NCBI GenBank assembly: GCA_025351005.1
Contig: JANXWS010000003.1
Span: 1 to 64,000, forward strand
Length of the DNA: 64,000 bases
Reading direction: 5' to 3'
From: Pseudomonadota bacterium
GTDB taxonomy: Bacteria > Pseudomonadota > Gammaproteobacteria > Steroidobacterales > Steroidobacteraceae
Positions 52,237 through 64,000 of the stretch are shown here, one piece after another. A model generated the notes under the pieces. It was not told the origin of the DNA and made no database searches. It saw only the letters and a list, made by a program, of their open reading frames with translations. The position numbers and the translations under genes were made by a program. The stretch's first letter is position 1. Every line of letters starts with the position of its first letter.

Positions 52237-52836
52237 ATGAAGCTCTACTACTCGACGACCTCGCCCTACGCCCGCAAGGTCCGCGTAGTCGCGATCGAGA
52301 AGGGCCTCGGCGCCCGTCTCGAGCTGGACCTCGCGAGCCCGTGGCCCGACCCGGCGGCAATCGTGCCTTTCAATCCGCTCGGCAAGATACCGGTGCTCGT
52401 CGGCGACGACGGGCTGGTGCTCTACGATAGTCCCGTCATCTGCGAATATCTCGACGCCAACGGCGGCGGGCCCAAACTGGTCCCGGCCGCCGGGCGCGAG
52501 CGCTGGGAGGTGTTGCGCCGCCAGGCGCTCGCCGACGGGATGCTCGATGCGGCGGTCGCCATCGTGCTCGAAGGACGCAGGCCCCCGGGCGAGCGCTCGA
52601 CGGACGCGCCGCGGCGGGCGGCCGAGGCGATTCGCCGGGCGGTTGCGGCGATCGGCACCGACGTGCCGCCGCCGGCGGCGCCGTTCGATCTCGGCGCGAT
52701 CGCGATCGCGGTGGCACTGGGCTATCTCGACTTCCGTCTGCCCGAGCTTGGCGCCGGCGCGGCCCATCCGGCACTGCGCGACTGGTGGCACACGGTGCGC
52801 GAGCGGCCGAGCCTGGCCGCGACGCGACCGCCGTGA
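52237..52836 (+). CDS. Glutathione S-transferase family protein
   Basis: This 199-residue protein starts with a thioredoxin-fold GST domain (MKLYYSTTSPYARKVRVVAIEK, with PFNPLGKIPVL carrying the cis-proline and DSPVICEYLD for glutathione). An all-helical C-terminal domain follows. The SPYARKVR motif is typical of the small bacterial GSTs. Substrate unknown. It lies between the regulator and the agmatinase-like gene, on the same strand. Confidence 0.85.
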   Translation: MKLYYSTTSPYARKVRVVAIEKGLGARLELDLASPWPDPAAIVPFNPLGKIPVLVGDDGLVLYDSPVICEYLDANGGGPKLVPAAGRERWEVLRRQALADGMLDAAVAIVLEGRRPPGERSTDAPRRAAEAIRRAVAAIGTDVPPPAAPFDLGAIAIAVALGYLDFRLPELGAGAAHPALRDWWHTVRERPSLAATRPP

Positions 52837-52855
52837 ACGCTGGCGGCGACCTGCG

Positions 52856-53806
52856 GTGAAGAAGCAGCTGTTCCAGCCGCTCTCCGGCAACGCCATGCCC
52901 CGCTGCGGCGGTCCGGCCACGTTCATGCGGCTGCCCGCCTGCGAACTCGACGACGGACTCGACGTCGCGTTCATCGGCGTGCCGTTCGACATCGGCACGT
53001 CGAACCGGCCCGGCGCCCGGCTGGCGCCGCGCCAGATCCGCGACGAGTCGCGCATGCTGCGGCCGTACAACATGGCGACGCGCGCGGCACCGTTCGACGG
53101 TTTGCGCGTCGCCGACGTCGGCGACGTGGCGATCAACACCTTCAACCTGCTGCAGAGCGTCGACATCATCGAGCGCCACTACGAGCGGCTGCTTTCGACC
53201 GGCGCGACGCCGCTGACGCTCGGGGGCGACCACACGATCGTGCTGCCGATCCTGCGCGCGCTCAGCCGCCGCCACGGACCGCTCGGCGTGGTGCATGTCG
53301 ATGCCCATGCCGACAGCAACGACGAGATGTTCGGCGAGAAGATCACGCATGGCACGCCGTTTCGCCGTGCCGTCGAGGAGGGGCTGCTGGACGGGCGGCG
53401 CGTCGTGCAGATCGGGCTGCGCGGCACGGGCTACGCCGCCGACGACTTCGACTGGTCGCGGCAGCAGGGTTTTCGGGTCGTGCAGGCCGAGGAGTGCTGG
53501 TACCGGTCGCTCGCGCCGCTGATGCAGGAGGTCGCGGCCAGTCTCGGCAGCGGTCCCGTCTACCTCAGCTTCGACATCGACGGACTCGACCCGGCCTTCG
53601 CACCGGGCACCGGCACCGTCGAAGTCGGCGGCCTGACGGCTTCGCAGGGACTCGAGATCATCCGCGGCTGCCGCGGCCTGCGGCTCGTTGGCGGCGACCT
53701 GGTCGAGGTCAGCCCGCCGTACGACACGACGGGCAACACTGCGTTGCTCGGCGCCAACCTGCTCTACGAGATGCTGTGCGTGCTGCCCGGAGTGCCGTAC
53801 CGCTGA
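52856..53806 (+). CDS. Agmatinase/ureohydrolase family enzyme
   Basis: This 316-residue binuclear manganese enzyme has all metal ligands: His126 (GGDHT), Asp149, His151 and Asp153 (HVDAHAD), Asp240 and Asp242 ([16 protein letters not shown]). It releases urea from agmatine or a related guanidino compound such as guanidinobutyrate. The start is GTG at 52856 ([11 protein letters not shown]); frames further upstream overlap the GST gene. The link to leucine degradation is unclear; neighbours give no polyamine context. Confidence 0.9.
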   Translation: MKKQLFQPLSGNAMPRCGGPATFMRLPACELDDGLDVAFIGVPFDIGTSNRPGARLAPRQIRDESRMLRPYNMATRAAPFDGLRVADVGDVAINTFNLLQSVDIIERHYERLLSTGATPLTLGGDHTIVLPILRALSRRHGPLGVVHVDAHADSNDEMFGEKITHGTPFRRAVEEGLLDGRRVVQIGLRGTGYAADDFDWSRQQGFRVVQAEECWYRSLAPLMQEVAASLGSGPVYLSFDIDGLDPAFAPGTGTVEVGGLTASQGLEIIRGCRGLRLVGGDLVEVSPPYDTTGNTALLGANLLYEMLCVLPGVPYR

Positions 53807-53861
53807 GCGCACGACGAGGGCCGCGCAGCCCCGGCCGCGCGAGCCTGTAAACTTCGCGCCC

Positions 53862-55822
<1,961 letters not shown>

Positions 55823-55826
<4 letters not shown>

Positions 55827-56923
55827 CGCTGACCAGTCGCTACCACTCGGAGCTCGCGCGGCACCGCCACTCGGCGGACGGTGCGCAGCTGGCGGCGGTT
55901 GCGAGACTCGAGGAGCTGCGACTGCGGCTGCAGCGCGCCCTGCGGCGCGAGGCCGGCGGGTGGTGGCGCCTGCGGACGCTGCTGGCCCGGGCACCGCCGC
56001 GACGCGCGGTCCGCGGCGTCTACCTGTGGGGCGGCGTCGGTCGCGGCAAGACGCTGCTGATGGACCTGTTCGCCGAGTCGGTCGCGCCACCAGCCCGGCG
56101 CGTGCATTTCCATCGCTTCATGCAGGAGGTGCACTCGCGCCTGCAGGCGCTGCGCGCAGCGCCCATTGCCGACCCGGTCGGGCGGATCGCGGCCGACGTC
56201 GCCGCCGACACGCGCGTGCTGTGCCTCGACGAGCTGCACGTCGGCGACATCGCGGACGCAATGCTGCTGGCCGGCCTGTTCGGAGGCCTGGTGGCGCGCG
56301 GCGTGACGCTCGTGTTCACCTCCAATGTGCCGCCCGGCGGGCTGTACCGCGACGGCCTGCAGCGCAGCCGCTTCCTGCCCGCGATCGCGCTGCTCGAGCG
56401 CTCGACGCTCGCGGTCGAGGTCGACGGTGGCTGCGACTACCGCCTGCGACAGCTCGAGCGCGCACCGCTCTACGTCCTGGACGACCGGCACGCCGAGGCG
56501 CTGCTGCTCGAGCGCTTCGTGGCGATCGCGGGCGAGCCCGGAGTCGAGGGTGGCTCGATCGAGATCGAGCAGCGGACCATCCCGGTGCGGCGGCGGGCCG
56601 CCGGCACGATCTGGTTCGAGTTCGCGGCGCTCTGCCAGGGGCCGCGCTCCACGGCGGACTACATCGAGATCGCCCGTCAGCACCACACGGTGGTGCTTGG
56701 CGGCGTGCCGGTGTTCGACGCGGGCGACGACGATGCGGCGCGCCGCTTCATCGCAGTCGTCGACGAATTCTACGAGCGGGCGGTGAAGCTCGTCGTATCG
56801 GCCGCCGCGCCGGCTGCCAGCCTCTACCGGGACGGGCGGCTGGCCTTCGAGTTCCGGCGCACCGCGAGCCGGCTCGCCGAGATGCAGTCACACGACTATC
56901 TGGCGCGCCCGCACCGGCCCTAG
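55823..56923 (+). CDS. zapE: Cell-division ATPase ZapE (AFG1-like)
   Basis: This 366-residue P-loop ATPase has Walker [11 protein letters not shown] (about 70-79) followed by [16 protein letters not shown], Walker [17 protein letters not shown] and [23 protein letters not shown]. These are typical of AFG1/ZapE proteins that associate with the Z-ring. GTG at 55823 overlaps the preceding stop by four bases (GTGA). No functional link with acetoacetyl-CoA synthetase is known. Confidence 0.92.
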
Positions 56924-56941
56924 GACCCAAGCCGCCCGGCT

Positions 56942-56961
56942 TTGGTTACAATCGCAACTAA
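56942..56961. promoter_or_regulatory. Imperfect palindrome before marR-like gene, candidate MarR operator
   Basis: TTGGTTACAATCGCAACTAA is an imperfect inverted repeat (7 of 10 pairs match). It includes a TACAAT -10-like hexamer (56947-56952) and ends two bases before the MarR GTG start. This position suits autorepression. Confidence 0.4.
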
Positions 56962-56963
56962 TC

Positions 56964-57521
56964 GTGAAGTCCGCGCCTCCAGCCGACCCGCCGCGCACGC
57001 TCGAGCTCGAGCGCTTCCTGCCGTATCGGCTGTCGGTGCTCGCCAACACCATGAGCACGGCGCTCGCCGGCGCCTACGCGCTGCGCTTCCAGCTGTCGAT
57101 CCCGGAGTGGCGCGTGATCGCCGTGCTGGCACCACAGCCCGGCCTGTCGGCGGCGCAGGTGGCGGAGCGCACGGCGATGGACAAGGTCGCCGTCAGCCGC
57201 GCCGTGGCCTCGCTGTTGCGGGCGCGGCGCATCGAGCGGACGGTCGAGGAGTCGGACCGGCGCCGCTCGCAGCTGCGGCTCACGCGGCGCGGGCTCGCGC
57301 TCTACGACGAGGTCGTGCCATGGGCGCTCGCCTACCAGGACGAGGTGCTGCGCGGCGTGCCGTCGCGCGCGCGCACCAGGCTTGATGCGCTGCTCGACGA
57401 CCTGCTGCGGCGCGCGCGCACCGTGCGCGCCGCGCGCATCGAACCCGCCGCGGCCGCTGCGCGGCTCGCCGTCACGTCGCGCCCGGATGACAGCAGAACG
57501 ATCCGCTCCTCGAGGGGGTAG
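56964..57521 (+). CDS. MarR-family transcriptional regulator
   Basis: This 185-residue protein has a winged helix (about 40-118): LSIPEWRVIAVLAPQPGLSAAQVAE, then MDKVAVSRAVASLLRARRIERTVEESDRRRSQLRLTRRG. An extra 35-residue basic, alanine-rich tail follows. The start is GTG at 56964. Its stop is two bases from the NAD-glutamate dehydrogenase ATG, so the two share a message, and it probably regulates that operon. The ligand is unknown. Confidence 0.86.
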   Translation: MKSAPPADPPRTLELERFLPYRLSVLANTMSTALAGAYALRFQLSIPEWRVIAVLAPQPGLSAAQVAERTAMDKVAVSRAVASLLRARRIERTVEESDRRRSQLRLTRRGLALYDEVVPWALAYQDEVLRGVPSRARTRLDALLDDLLRRARTVRAARIEPAAAAARLAVTSRPDDSRTIRSSRG

Positions 57522-57523
57522 TC

Positions 57524-60500
57524 ATGCTCGGTAAAGTCCCTGCCAGCCGGATGCGGCTGATCGAGGCCATCATCCGTGCAGCGCGCGGCCGCGGCCCGGC
57601 GGCCGAACGGCCGCTGCGGGAGACCTTCCTCCGCACCTACTACCACGGCGTCGCCGACGAGGACCTGGTGACGCGCGGGCCGGCCGACCTCACCGGCGCT
57701 GCGCTCACGCACTTCGAGGGTGCGCGACGCCGCCGGCCCGGTCGCCCGTGGGTCCGCGTCTTCAACCCGGACCCGGCCCGCGACGGCTTCCGCTCGCCAC
57801 ACACGGTCGTGATGATCGCCTGCGAGGACATGCCGTTCCTGGTCGACTCTATGGGCATGGCGGTCAACCAGGCGGACCTCGCGCTGCACCTGATCGTGCA
57901 CCCGGTCATCGCCGCCGAGCGGGACCTCGGCGGCCGGCTGCGGCGCATCGCCGAGCCCGGCGCGCGGACGGCGCGGCCGGAGTCGTGGCAGCTGCTCGAG
58001 ATCGATCGCGTCACGGATCCGGCGCGGCTGGCGGCGCTCGAGGCCCGCATCGCAGCCGTGCTCGACGACGTCCGCGTCGCAGTCGCGGACTGGCCGGAAA
58101 TGCTTCGCCGCGCGCACGAACTCGCCGCGAGCCTCGAGACCGAGCCGCTGCCGCTGCCGTCGAACGAGGTCATCGAGGCGCGCGCACTGCTCGACTGGAT
58201 GGTGGACAACCATTTCACGTTCCTCGGCTCCCGCTACTACCGCCTCGAGCGCGGCCGCGCCGCCGACCGGCTGGTGCCGGACCCGGGCTCCGGCCTCGGC
58301 CTGCTGCGCGCCGGCAGGCCCGGCCGGCCGATGCACACCGCGACGATCACCGGTGGCGTGCGCGACCACGCCCGCTCGCGCGCGCTGCTCGTGATCACCA
58401 AGGCGAACGCCGCTGCGACCGTGCACCGCGCGGCGTTCCTCGACTACGTCGGCGTCAAGACCTTCAACGCACGCGGCGAGGTCACCGGCGAGCACCGCTT
58501 CCTGGGCCTGTGGACCTCGAGCGCCTACAGCCGCAATCCGCACGACATCCCGGTGCTGCGCCACAAGGTGCAGCGCGTGATCGCGCACTTCGGTCTGTCG
58601 CCGCAGAGCCACGACGGCAAGGCCGTATCGCACGTGCTCGAGACCTACCCGCGCGACGAGCTGTTTCAGGCGACGACCGAGGAGCTGGTGCCGATCGTCC
58701 GCGGCATCGTCAATCTCTACGAACGGCAGGTCGTGCGGCTGTTCGTGCGCCGTGACGGCTTCCACCGCTTCTGGTCGTGCCTGCTGTACGTGCCGCGCGA
58801 TCGCTACAACACCGAAGTTCGGCTGCGCATCGAGGCGATCGTCCGGGACGCCTTCGCCGGCACCAGCGTCGAGTCGCAGGTGCAGCTGTCGGAGTCGGTG
58901 CTGGCGCGAGTGCACCTGATCGTGCGCACGCCGGCCGGCAGCGCCAGCATCGATCCGGCTGTCGTCGAGCGCCGCATCGCCGACGCCGTGCTCACCTGGA
59001 GCGACGCGCTGCGCGCCGCGCTGACCACGCATTTCGACGAGGCCGAGGCACTGCGCCTGCTCGGCCGCTACAGCCGGGCACTGCCCGCGGCCTACGCGGC
59101 CGAGACGGCGCCCGCCGCCGCTGCCGCCGACATCGAGATACTCGAGGGACTGGGCAGCGCCCCGGCCGGCCCGCAGCTGCGCCTCTATCGTCCGGCGGGC
59201 GGCGGCGCGAACCGCATCAATCTCAAGTTCTACCAGCGTCGCGAGCCGCGCGCGATCTCCGACGTGCTGCCGACAGTCGAGAACCTCGGCCTGCGCCTCA
59301 TCAGCGAGCGGCCGTACGAGATCAAGCTCGAGGACGGCACCGCGTTCTGGATCCAGGACTTCGAGCTTGAGTATCGGCGCGCGACCGCGCTCGACCTCGG
59401 GGCCGACGGGCCGCGCCTGACGGCGGCCATCAGCGCGCTGTGGCAGGGTCTGGCCGACAACGACGGCTTCAACCGCCTCGTGCTCGGTGCGCGACTCGAC
59501 TGGCGCGAGGCCGCGGTGCTGCGTGCCTACTGCCGGTGGCTGCAGCAGACCGGCATCCCGTTCAGCCAGCGCTACATGACCGACGTACTGGTCGCCAACG
59601 GCCGCACGGCCGAGCGCCTGGCGCGCCTGTTCGTGGCGCAGTTCGATCCGGCGCTGCCCGCAGCGCGGCGCACCAGCCAGACGCGGCGCCTGCGGCGGGA
59701 ACTCGATGCCGATCTCGCCGCGGTCGCGCGCCTCGACGAGGACCGCATCCTGCGGGCCTTCCTGTCCGCGGTCGATGCGACGCTGCGCACCAACTACTTC
59801 CAGCGCGCCGCGGACGGCGCGGGGCCGAAGCCCTACCTGTCGCTGAAGCTGGACCCCGGCGCGGTGCCCGGCCTGCCCGAGCCGCGGCCGATGTTCGAGA
59901 TCTGGGTGCATTCGCCGCGCTTCGAGGGCGTGCACCTGCGCAAGGGCCGGGTGGCGCGCGGCGGGTTGCGCTGGTCGGATCGCTACGAGGACTTCCGCAC
60001 CGAAGTGCTCGGCCTGATGAAGGCGCAGAACGTCAAGAACACGGTGATCGTGCCGGTCGGCGCCAAGGGCGGATTCGTCTGCCGGCGCCTGCCGACGGCA
60101 CGCGACGCGCAGGCGACCGAGGTGGTCACCTGCTATCAGCAGTTCGTTCGCGGCCTGCTCGACCTGACCGACAATATCGTCGACGGCGCCGTGGTGCCGC
60201 CGGCGGCGACGGTGCGACGCGACCGCGACGACACGTACCTGGTCGTCGCGGCCGACAAGGGCACGGCGACATTCTCGGACGTCGCGAATGCAGTCTCCGC
60301 CGAGTACGGCTTCTGGCTCGGCGACGCGTTTGCCTCGGGTGGTTCGGCCGGCTACGACCACAAGAAGATCGCGATCACGGCACGCGGCGCCTGGGAGTGC
60401 GTCAAGCGCCATTTCCGCGAGCTCGGCATCGATGCCGAAACGCAGCAGTTTACGGTCGCCGGCATCGGCGACATGTCCGGTGACGTGTTCGGCAACGGCC

Positions 60501-62344
60501 TGCTGCGCTCGCCACACGCGCGGCTGGTTGCGGCGTTCAACCACCAGCACATCTTCGTCGACCCGGCGCCGAGCCCGGCGCGCAGCTTCCGCGAGCGGCA
60601 GCGGCTGTTCGAGCTGCCACGCTCCAGCTGGGCCGACTACGACCGCAAGCTGCTGTCGCCCGGCGGCGGCGTCTGGTCGCGCGCCGAGAAATCGATCCGG
60701 CTGCCGCGCGAGGCGCGCGCGCTGCTCGAGATCAGCGCCGACGCCGTCGCCCCGAACGAGATCATCAAGGCGATCCTCAAGCTGCCGGTCGAGCTGCTGT
60801 GGAACGGCGGCATCGGCACCTACGTCAAGGCCAGCAGCGAGAGCCACGCGCAGGTCGGCGACCGCGCCAATGACGCGGTGCGCGTCGACGGGCGCGACCT
60901 GCGCTGCCGCGTCGTCGGCGAAGGCGGCAACCTCGGCCTGTCGCAGCTCGGCCGGATCGAGTACGCGTTGCAGGGCGGGCACCTCAACACCGACTTCATC
61001 GACAACTCGGGCGGCGTCAACTGCTCGGACGTCGAGGTCAACATCAAGATCCTGCTGCGGCTCGCGGAACGCCGGCGCGGTCTGAAACGCGCCGACCGCG
61101 ACCGCCTGCTCGCGCGCATGACCGGCGCGGTCGCCTCGCTGGTACTGCGCAACAACTACCTGCAGAGCCAGGCGATCAGCACGCTCGAGACGCGTGCCGG
61201 GGAACGCGCCCGTGAACACGCGCATGCGATCAGCTTCCTGGAGAGCGCCGGCGACCTCGACCGCGCACTCGAGTTCCTGCCCGACGAGGCGACGCTGCAG
61301 GACCGGCTGCAGCGTGGCAGCGGGCTGAGCCGCCCCGAGATCGCGATCCTGCTCTCCTACTCGAAGATCTGGCTCTACCACCAGATCATCGAGTCCGACG
61401 TACCGGAGGATCCGTACCTGTCGAACGAGCTCGAGCGTTATTTCCCCGCCATCCTGCTCGAGCGCTACCGCGGCCTGCTCGGCGACCACCCGCTGCGGCG
61501 CGAGATCATTGCGACCGCGACCACCAACAGCCTCGTCAACCGGATGGGCCCTTCGTTCGCGATGCGGGTCGCGGAAGACACCGGCGCCTCGCTCGGCGCC
61601 ATCACCCGCGCCTACGCGATTGCCCGCGAGAGCACGTCGATGCGTGACCTGTGGGCCGACATCGAGCTGCTCGACAACAAGGTTCCGGCCGCCGCGCAGT
61701 ACGAGATGTACTTCGCGACCGGGCGCGCGCTCCGGCACGCGACTTACTGGATACTGGCGCACCGTTCGCGCGCGCTCGACGTCGAACCGGCGGTGGCGGA
61801 GCTCCGGCCCGGCCTCACGCAGCTGTTCGCCGCGGGATCGCGCCTGGTCTCCGGGCGCCTGGCGGCGCAGCTCGACGCCGGCCGCGACCGCGCGATCGCC
61901 GCCGGCGTGCCGCGGGGCCTCGCGGTGCGGGTGGCCTCGCTCGAGTTGCTGCAATCGGCGTTCTACATCGTCGAGCTCGCTGCGCGGCGCCATGCACCGC
62001 TGGAGGCGGTCGCACGCACCTACCTGCACCTGGGCGAGGTCCTCGAGCTCGACGTGCTGCGGCTGCAGATCGACGCGCTGCCGGTCGCCGGCCACTGGCA
62101 GTCGGTCGCGCGCGGCTCGCTGCGCGACGACCTGTACCAGCTGCACAGCTCGCTGACGGCCGCGGTCCTCGGGCGCAGCCGTCAGGTCGATGCGGCCCGC
62201 GCGACGGCCGCCTGGCTCGCGGCCCGCCGCCGGCCGGTCGAGCACCTGCGCCGCATCTTCGCCGACATGGCGAGCAGCAAAGAGGTCGACTTTCCGACGC
62301 TGTCGGTGGCGCTGCAATCGCTCCGACGCCTGGAAGCCGACTGA
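57524..62344 (+). CDS. gdhB: NAD-dependent glutamate dehydrogenase, GDH-180 type
   Basis: This 1606-residue enzyme deaminates glutamate to 2-oxoglutarate with NAD. Long N-terminal regulatory (ACT-like) regions precede the catalytic core with [19 protein letters not shown] near 807-825 and [10 protein letters not shown], the NAD-binding part ([15 protein letters not shown]) and a long helical C-terminal region. Length is close to Pseudomonas GdhB (about 1620). GAGGGGG about six bases before the ATG is a strong ribosome-binding site. Coupling to a MarR gene suggests induction by a catabolic signal. Confidence 0.95.
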   Translation: MLGKVPASRMRLIEAIIRAARGRGPAAERPLRETFLRTYYHGVADEDLVTRGPADLTGAALTHFEGARRRRPGRPWVRVFNPDPARDGFRSPHTVVMIACEDMPFLVDSMGMAVNQADLALHLIVHPVIAAERDLGGRLRRIAEPGARTARPESWQLLEIDRVTDPARLAALEARIAAVLDDVRVAVADWPEMLRRAHELAASLETEPLPLPSNEVIEARALLDWMVDNHFTFLGSRYYRLERGRAADRLVPDPGSGLGLLRAGRPGRPMHTATITGGVRDHARSRALLVITKANAAATVHRAAFLDYVGVKTFNARGEVTGEHRFLGLWTSSAYSRNPHDIPVLRHKVQRVIAHFGLSPQSHDGKAVSHVLETYPRDELFQATTEELVPIVRGIVNLYERQVVRLFVRRDGFHRFWSCLLYVPRDRYNTEVRLRIEAIVRDAFAGTSVESQVQLSESVLARVHLIVRTPAGSASIDPAVVERRIADAVLTWSDALRAALTTHFDEAEALRLLGRYSRALPAAYAAETAPAAAAADIEILEGLGSAPAGPQLRLYRPAGGGANRINLKFYQRREPRAISDVLPTVENLGLRLISERPYEIKLEDGTAFWIQDFELEYRRATALDLGADGPRLTAAISALWQGLADNDGFNRLVLGARLDWREAAVLRAYCRWLQQTGIPFSQRYMTDVLVANGRTAERLARLFVAQFDPALPAARRTSQTRRLRRELDADLAAVARLDEDRILRAFLSAVDATLRTNYFQRAADGAGPKPYLSLKLDPGAVPGLPEPRPMFEIWVHSPRFEGVHLRKGRVARGGLRWSDRYEDFRTEVLGLMKAQNVKNTVIVPVGAKGGFVCRRLPTARDAQATEVVTCYQQFVRGLLDLTDNIVDGAVVPPAATVRRDRDDTYLVVAADKGTATFSDVANAVSAEYGFWLGDAFASGGSAGYDHKKIAITARGAWECVKRHFRELGIDAETQQFTVAGIGDMSGDVFGNGLLRSPHARLVAAFNHQHIFVDPAPSPARSFRERQRLFELPRSSWADYDRKLLSPGGGVWSRAEKSIRLPREARALLEISADAVAPNEIIKAILKLPVELLWNGGIGTYVKASSESHAQVGDRANDAVRVDGRDLRCRVVGEGGNLGLSQLGRIEYALQGGHLNTDFIDNSGGVNCSDVEVNIKILLRLAERRRGLKRADRDRLLARMTGAVASLVLRNNYLQSQAISTLETRAGERAREHAHAISFLESAGDLDRALEFLPDEATLQDRLQRGSGLSRPEIAILLSYSKIWLYHQIIESDVPEDPYLSNELERYFPAILLERYRGLLGDHPLRREIIATATTNSLVNRMGPSFAMRVAEDTGASLGAITRAYAIARESTSMRDLWADIELLDNKVPAAAQYEMYFATGRALRHATYWILAHRSRALDVEPAVAELRPGLTQLFAAGSRLVSGRLAAQLDAGRDRAIAAGVPRGLAVRVASLELLQSAFYIVELAARRHAPLEAVARTYLHLGEVLELDVLRLQIDALPVAGHWQSVARGSLRDDLYQLHSSLTAAVLGRSRQVDAARATAAWLAARRRPVEHLRRIFADMASSKEVDFPTLSVALQSLRRLEAD

Positions 62345-62453
62345 GCGCGGCCGCGGGACGCCTGCCGCGCTCGGGTCCGAGGGCTGGACCCGCTGCAGGT
62401 CTGCCGCTAGTTTCCGCCGTGCCGGCCGCCCGTGGCCCGAGGGAGACGCCGCC

Positions 62454-63212
62454 GTGACCGATTTCGCTGGCAGGCTCGTGCTGGTGCGGCACGGCCAGAG
62501 CACCTGGAACCTCGAGAACCTTTTCACCGGCTGGACCGACGTCGATCTCACCGAGCTCGGCCGGGCGGAGGCCGCCGAGGCCGGTCGCCTGCTGGCCGCC
62601 GAGGGCTTTGCCTTCGACCTGGCGCTCACCTCGGTACTGAAGCGGGCGATCCGGACGCTGTGGATCGTGCAGGACACGATGGACCGGATGTGGGTCCCGG
62701 TCGAGCGCAGCTGGCGCCTCAACGAGCGCCACTACGGCGCACTGCAGGGGCTCGACAAGGCGCAGACGGTCGCGCTGCATGGCGCGGAGCAGGTCAAGAT
62801 CTGGCGCCGCAGCTACGCCGTGCCGCCGCCACCGCTCGCCGACGACGACCGGCGCCACCCGCGTTTCGACCCGCGCTACGCGCTGCTGCCGCCGGCCGAC
62901 CTGCCGGCGACCGAGTCGCTCAAGGACACGCTCGCCCGCGTCGAGCCGTACTGGTCCGCGCGCATCGGGCCGGAGCTGCGCGCCGGCCGCCACGTGCTCG
63001 TCGTCGCGCACGGCAACAGCCTGCGGGCGCTCGTCAAGATGCTGGACGGCATGAGCGAGACGGAGATCGTCGGGTTCAACATCCCGACCGGCGTCCCGAT
63101 GATCTACGACCTCGACCGGCAGCTCCGCTCGCGCGGTCGGCGCTTTCTCGGCGATCCGGCGGCGATCGCGGCGGCCGCCGAAGCGGTGCGACGCCAGACG
63201 GAAGCGCGCTAG
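62454..63212 (+). CDS. gpmA: 2,3-bisphosphoglycerate-dependent phosphoglycerate mutase
   Basis: This 252-residue glycolytic enzyme interconverts 3- and 2-phosphoglycerate. The phosphohistidine motif [10 protein letters not shown] puts His13 at the centre. [10 protein letters not shown] and [17 protein letters not shown] hold the other catalytic residues, and [13 protein letters not shown] the C-terminal signature. Length equals E. coli GpmA (250). GTG at 62454 gives [14 protein letters not shown]; frame before it overlaps the GDH gene. Confidence 0.95.
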   Translation: MTDFAGRLVLVRHGQSTWNLENLFTGWTDVDLTELGRAEAAEAGRLLAAEGFAFDLALTSVLKRAIRTLWIVQDTMDRMWVPVERSWRLNERHYGALQGLDKAQTVALHGAEQVKIWRRSYAVPPPPLADDDRRHPRFDPRYALLPPADLPATESLKDTLARVEPYWSARIGPELRAGRHVLVVAHGNSLRALVKMLDGMSETEIVGFNIPTGVPMIYDLDRQLRSRGRRFLGDPAAIAAAAEAVRRQTEAR

Positions 63213-63260
63213 GGGTCGCGGTGGCGGGTGCGCGGCGCCGGCGCGCCGGGCCGCACGTCG

Positions 63261-63575
63261 TCACTCGTCGGGCGCGATCTCGACCCGCAGTCCGGACAGC
63301 GACTCGGTGAACGGCACCTGGCAGGAGAGCCGGGACGTCGGCTTGAAACTCGAGAGCTCGCGCAGGATCTCGATCTCGTCGCCCTGGCGCGGCGGCAGCC
63401 GACCGATCCAGGCCTCGTCGACCCACACGTGGCAGGTCGCGCACGAGCACATGCCGCCGCAGATCGCGGGCACGCCGTAGTCGAGTTCGCGCAGGGTCTC
63501 CATGACCGAGACGCCGACGCGCCCGGCGACGCGATGCTCCTTGCCCCGCCTGTCGACGATCACCAGCTCGGCCAT
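63261..63575 (-). CDS. 2Fe-2S ferredoxin (adrenodoxin type)
   Basis: This 104-residue ferredoxin has ligands Cys39, Cys45, Cys48 and Cys85 (CX5CX2CX36C, as in adrenodoxin/vertebrate-type ferredoxins). An extra cysteine lies at 43. It could serve Fe-S assembly (the isc cluster at 19 kb lacks fdx) or a cytochrome P450/oxygenase; no partner is beside it. ATG at 63575 begins MAELVIVDRRG. It converges on gpmA with 48 bases between stops. Confidence 0.9.
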   Translation of the reverse strand: MAELVIVDRRGKEHRVAGRVGVSVMETLRELDYGVPAICGGMCSCATCHVWVDEAWIGRLPPRQGDEIEILRELSSFKPTSRLSCQVPFTESLSGLRVEIAPDE

Positions 63576-63723
63576 CCGCGACTCCGTTGCCCGCCCGAAT
63601 GGCGGCGGATATTGCGGGGCAGCAACCGTTTGCGCAACTCGGGCAGCCGCCTGCCGGCCCATCCGGCAGCCGCCTGCCGGCCGGCCCGCTTACCGTCGCG
63701 TCCGGCGTCGCCGCGCGGCGAGG

Positions 63724-64000
63724 CTAGATCTCCTGCTCGGCCGGGTCGATCCGCAGACGAGCCAGCAGCGCCTCGCGCCGCCCGGCCGCGAGGCTGTCCC
63801 AGGCCCGCGCGGCGTCGAGCCACAGAGCGTGCAGGCAGTCGAACACCAGGCACATCTCCGTGACGCGCTCGGCAGCGAACGGCTTCCCGTAGGCCGCGAA
63901 CAGCAGCTCGCGCTGCGCCGGATCGAGGTCGTGGTAGCCGATGACCGCGGCGAGTTCGAACAGCGGATCGCCGACCCCGCCATACTCCCAGTCGACGAAC
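63724..64000 (-). CDS. Phosphotransferase (choline kinase/APH-type), C-terminal part, cut by window end
   Basis: The minus-strand frame enters from the right edge and stops (TAG) at 63724-63726, giving about 92 residues. It begins FVDWEYGGVGDPLFELAAVIGYH, the DxWExxxxxDPxxELA motif of aminoglycoside phosphotransferase/choline kinase folds. The substrate may be choline, an aminoglycoside or another small molecule. The start lies beyond the window. Confidence 0.8.
   Translation of the reverse strand, partial: FVDWEYGGVGDPLFELAAVIGYHDLDPAQRELLFAAYGKPFAAERVTEMCLVFDCLHALWLDAARAWDSLAAGRREALLARLRIDPAEQEI

Noticed and set aside
57332-62722. Very long minus-strand open frame (about 1796 codons) opposite the glutamate dehydrogenase gene
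   Set aside because: It is antisense to a clearly real gene. High GC removes stops in the complementary frame; the translation is repetitive Arg/Ala/Gly/Asp with no family features.
63213-63260. GC-rich inverted repeats between convergent genes (also 22366-22385, 45751-45802, 10863-10910)
   Set aside because: They lack T-tracts and such palindromic GC runs are common in this genome; not called as terminators.

Overview
This window looks like chromosome of a high-GC gammaproteobacterium. The evidence is conserved gene order: queA-tgt-yajC-secD-secF, ndk-rlmN-pilF-rodZ-hisS-yfgM-bamB-der, xerD-dsbC and guaB-guaA. The GC-rich codon use, leucine/isoleucine catabolic genes and a GDH-180-type NAD glutamate dehydrogenase suit a Steroidobacterales/Nevskiales/Xanthomonadales-like lineage, but the genus cannot be fixed from sequence alone. 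No rRNA, CRISPR array or transposase was found; there is one tRNA, tRNA-Leu(CAA).

Region 1 (1-6414) is accessory DNA, visibly lower in GC than the rest. It abuts the 3' end of guaA. The last 27 bases of guaA recur as direct repeats at 266-292 and 3675-3701, dividing the region into two tandem segments plus the tail of a third. The two outer repeats are each followed by related sequence at exactly the same spacing. The segments carry a VapC-like PIN fragment (window edge), an AAA/DUF4143 ATPase, a Tat-exported amidase, a HigBA toxin-antitoxin pair with a palindromic operator, and an exported DUF711/UPF0210 protein. No island integrase is present.

Region 2 (6415-38028) is mostly housekeeping. 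It holds guaBA and xseA; the der-to-ndk cell-envelope and translation cluster; a reduced isc cluster (iscS, a cysteine-poor IscU-like protein, iscA) behind trmJ; suhB; an amino-acid permease; and a long run queA-tgt-yajC-secD-secF-terC-kup. Next come an ECF sigma/anti-sigma/double-PDZ operon, tRNA-Leu, a NUDIX hydrolase, fdxA, dsbC, xerD and a plsC-type acyltransferase.

Region 3 (38142-56923) is acyl-CoA and branched-chain amino acid metabolism. It contains a thiolase, two SDR dehydrogenases (one HSD10-like), a pair of M16 peptidases, ETF:ubiquinone oxidoreductase, and divergent leucine-degradation genes (mccB-liuC-mccA against ivd-gntR). A palindrome in the divergent promoter is a likely operator for the GntR protein. 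A GST, an agmatinase-family enzyme, acetoacetyl-CoA synthetase and zapE follow. Together ivd, MCC, methylglutaconyl-CoA hydratase, acetoacetyl-CoA synthetase and thiolase cover leucine to acetyl-CoA except HMG-CoA lyase, with electrons passed to quinone through ETF-QO.

Region 4 (56924-64000) holds a MarR regulator two bases ahead of a 1606-residue NAD-glutamate dehydrogenase, then gpmA, a 2Fe-2S ferredoxin and the C-terminal part of a phosphotransferase cut by the window end.
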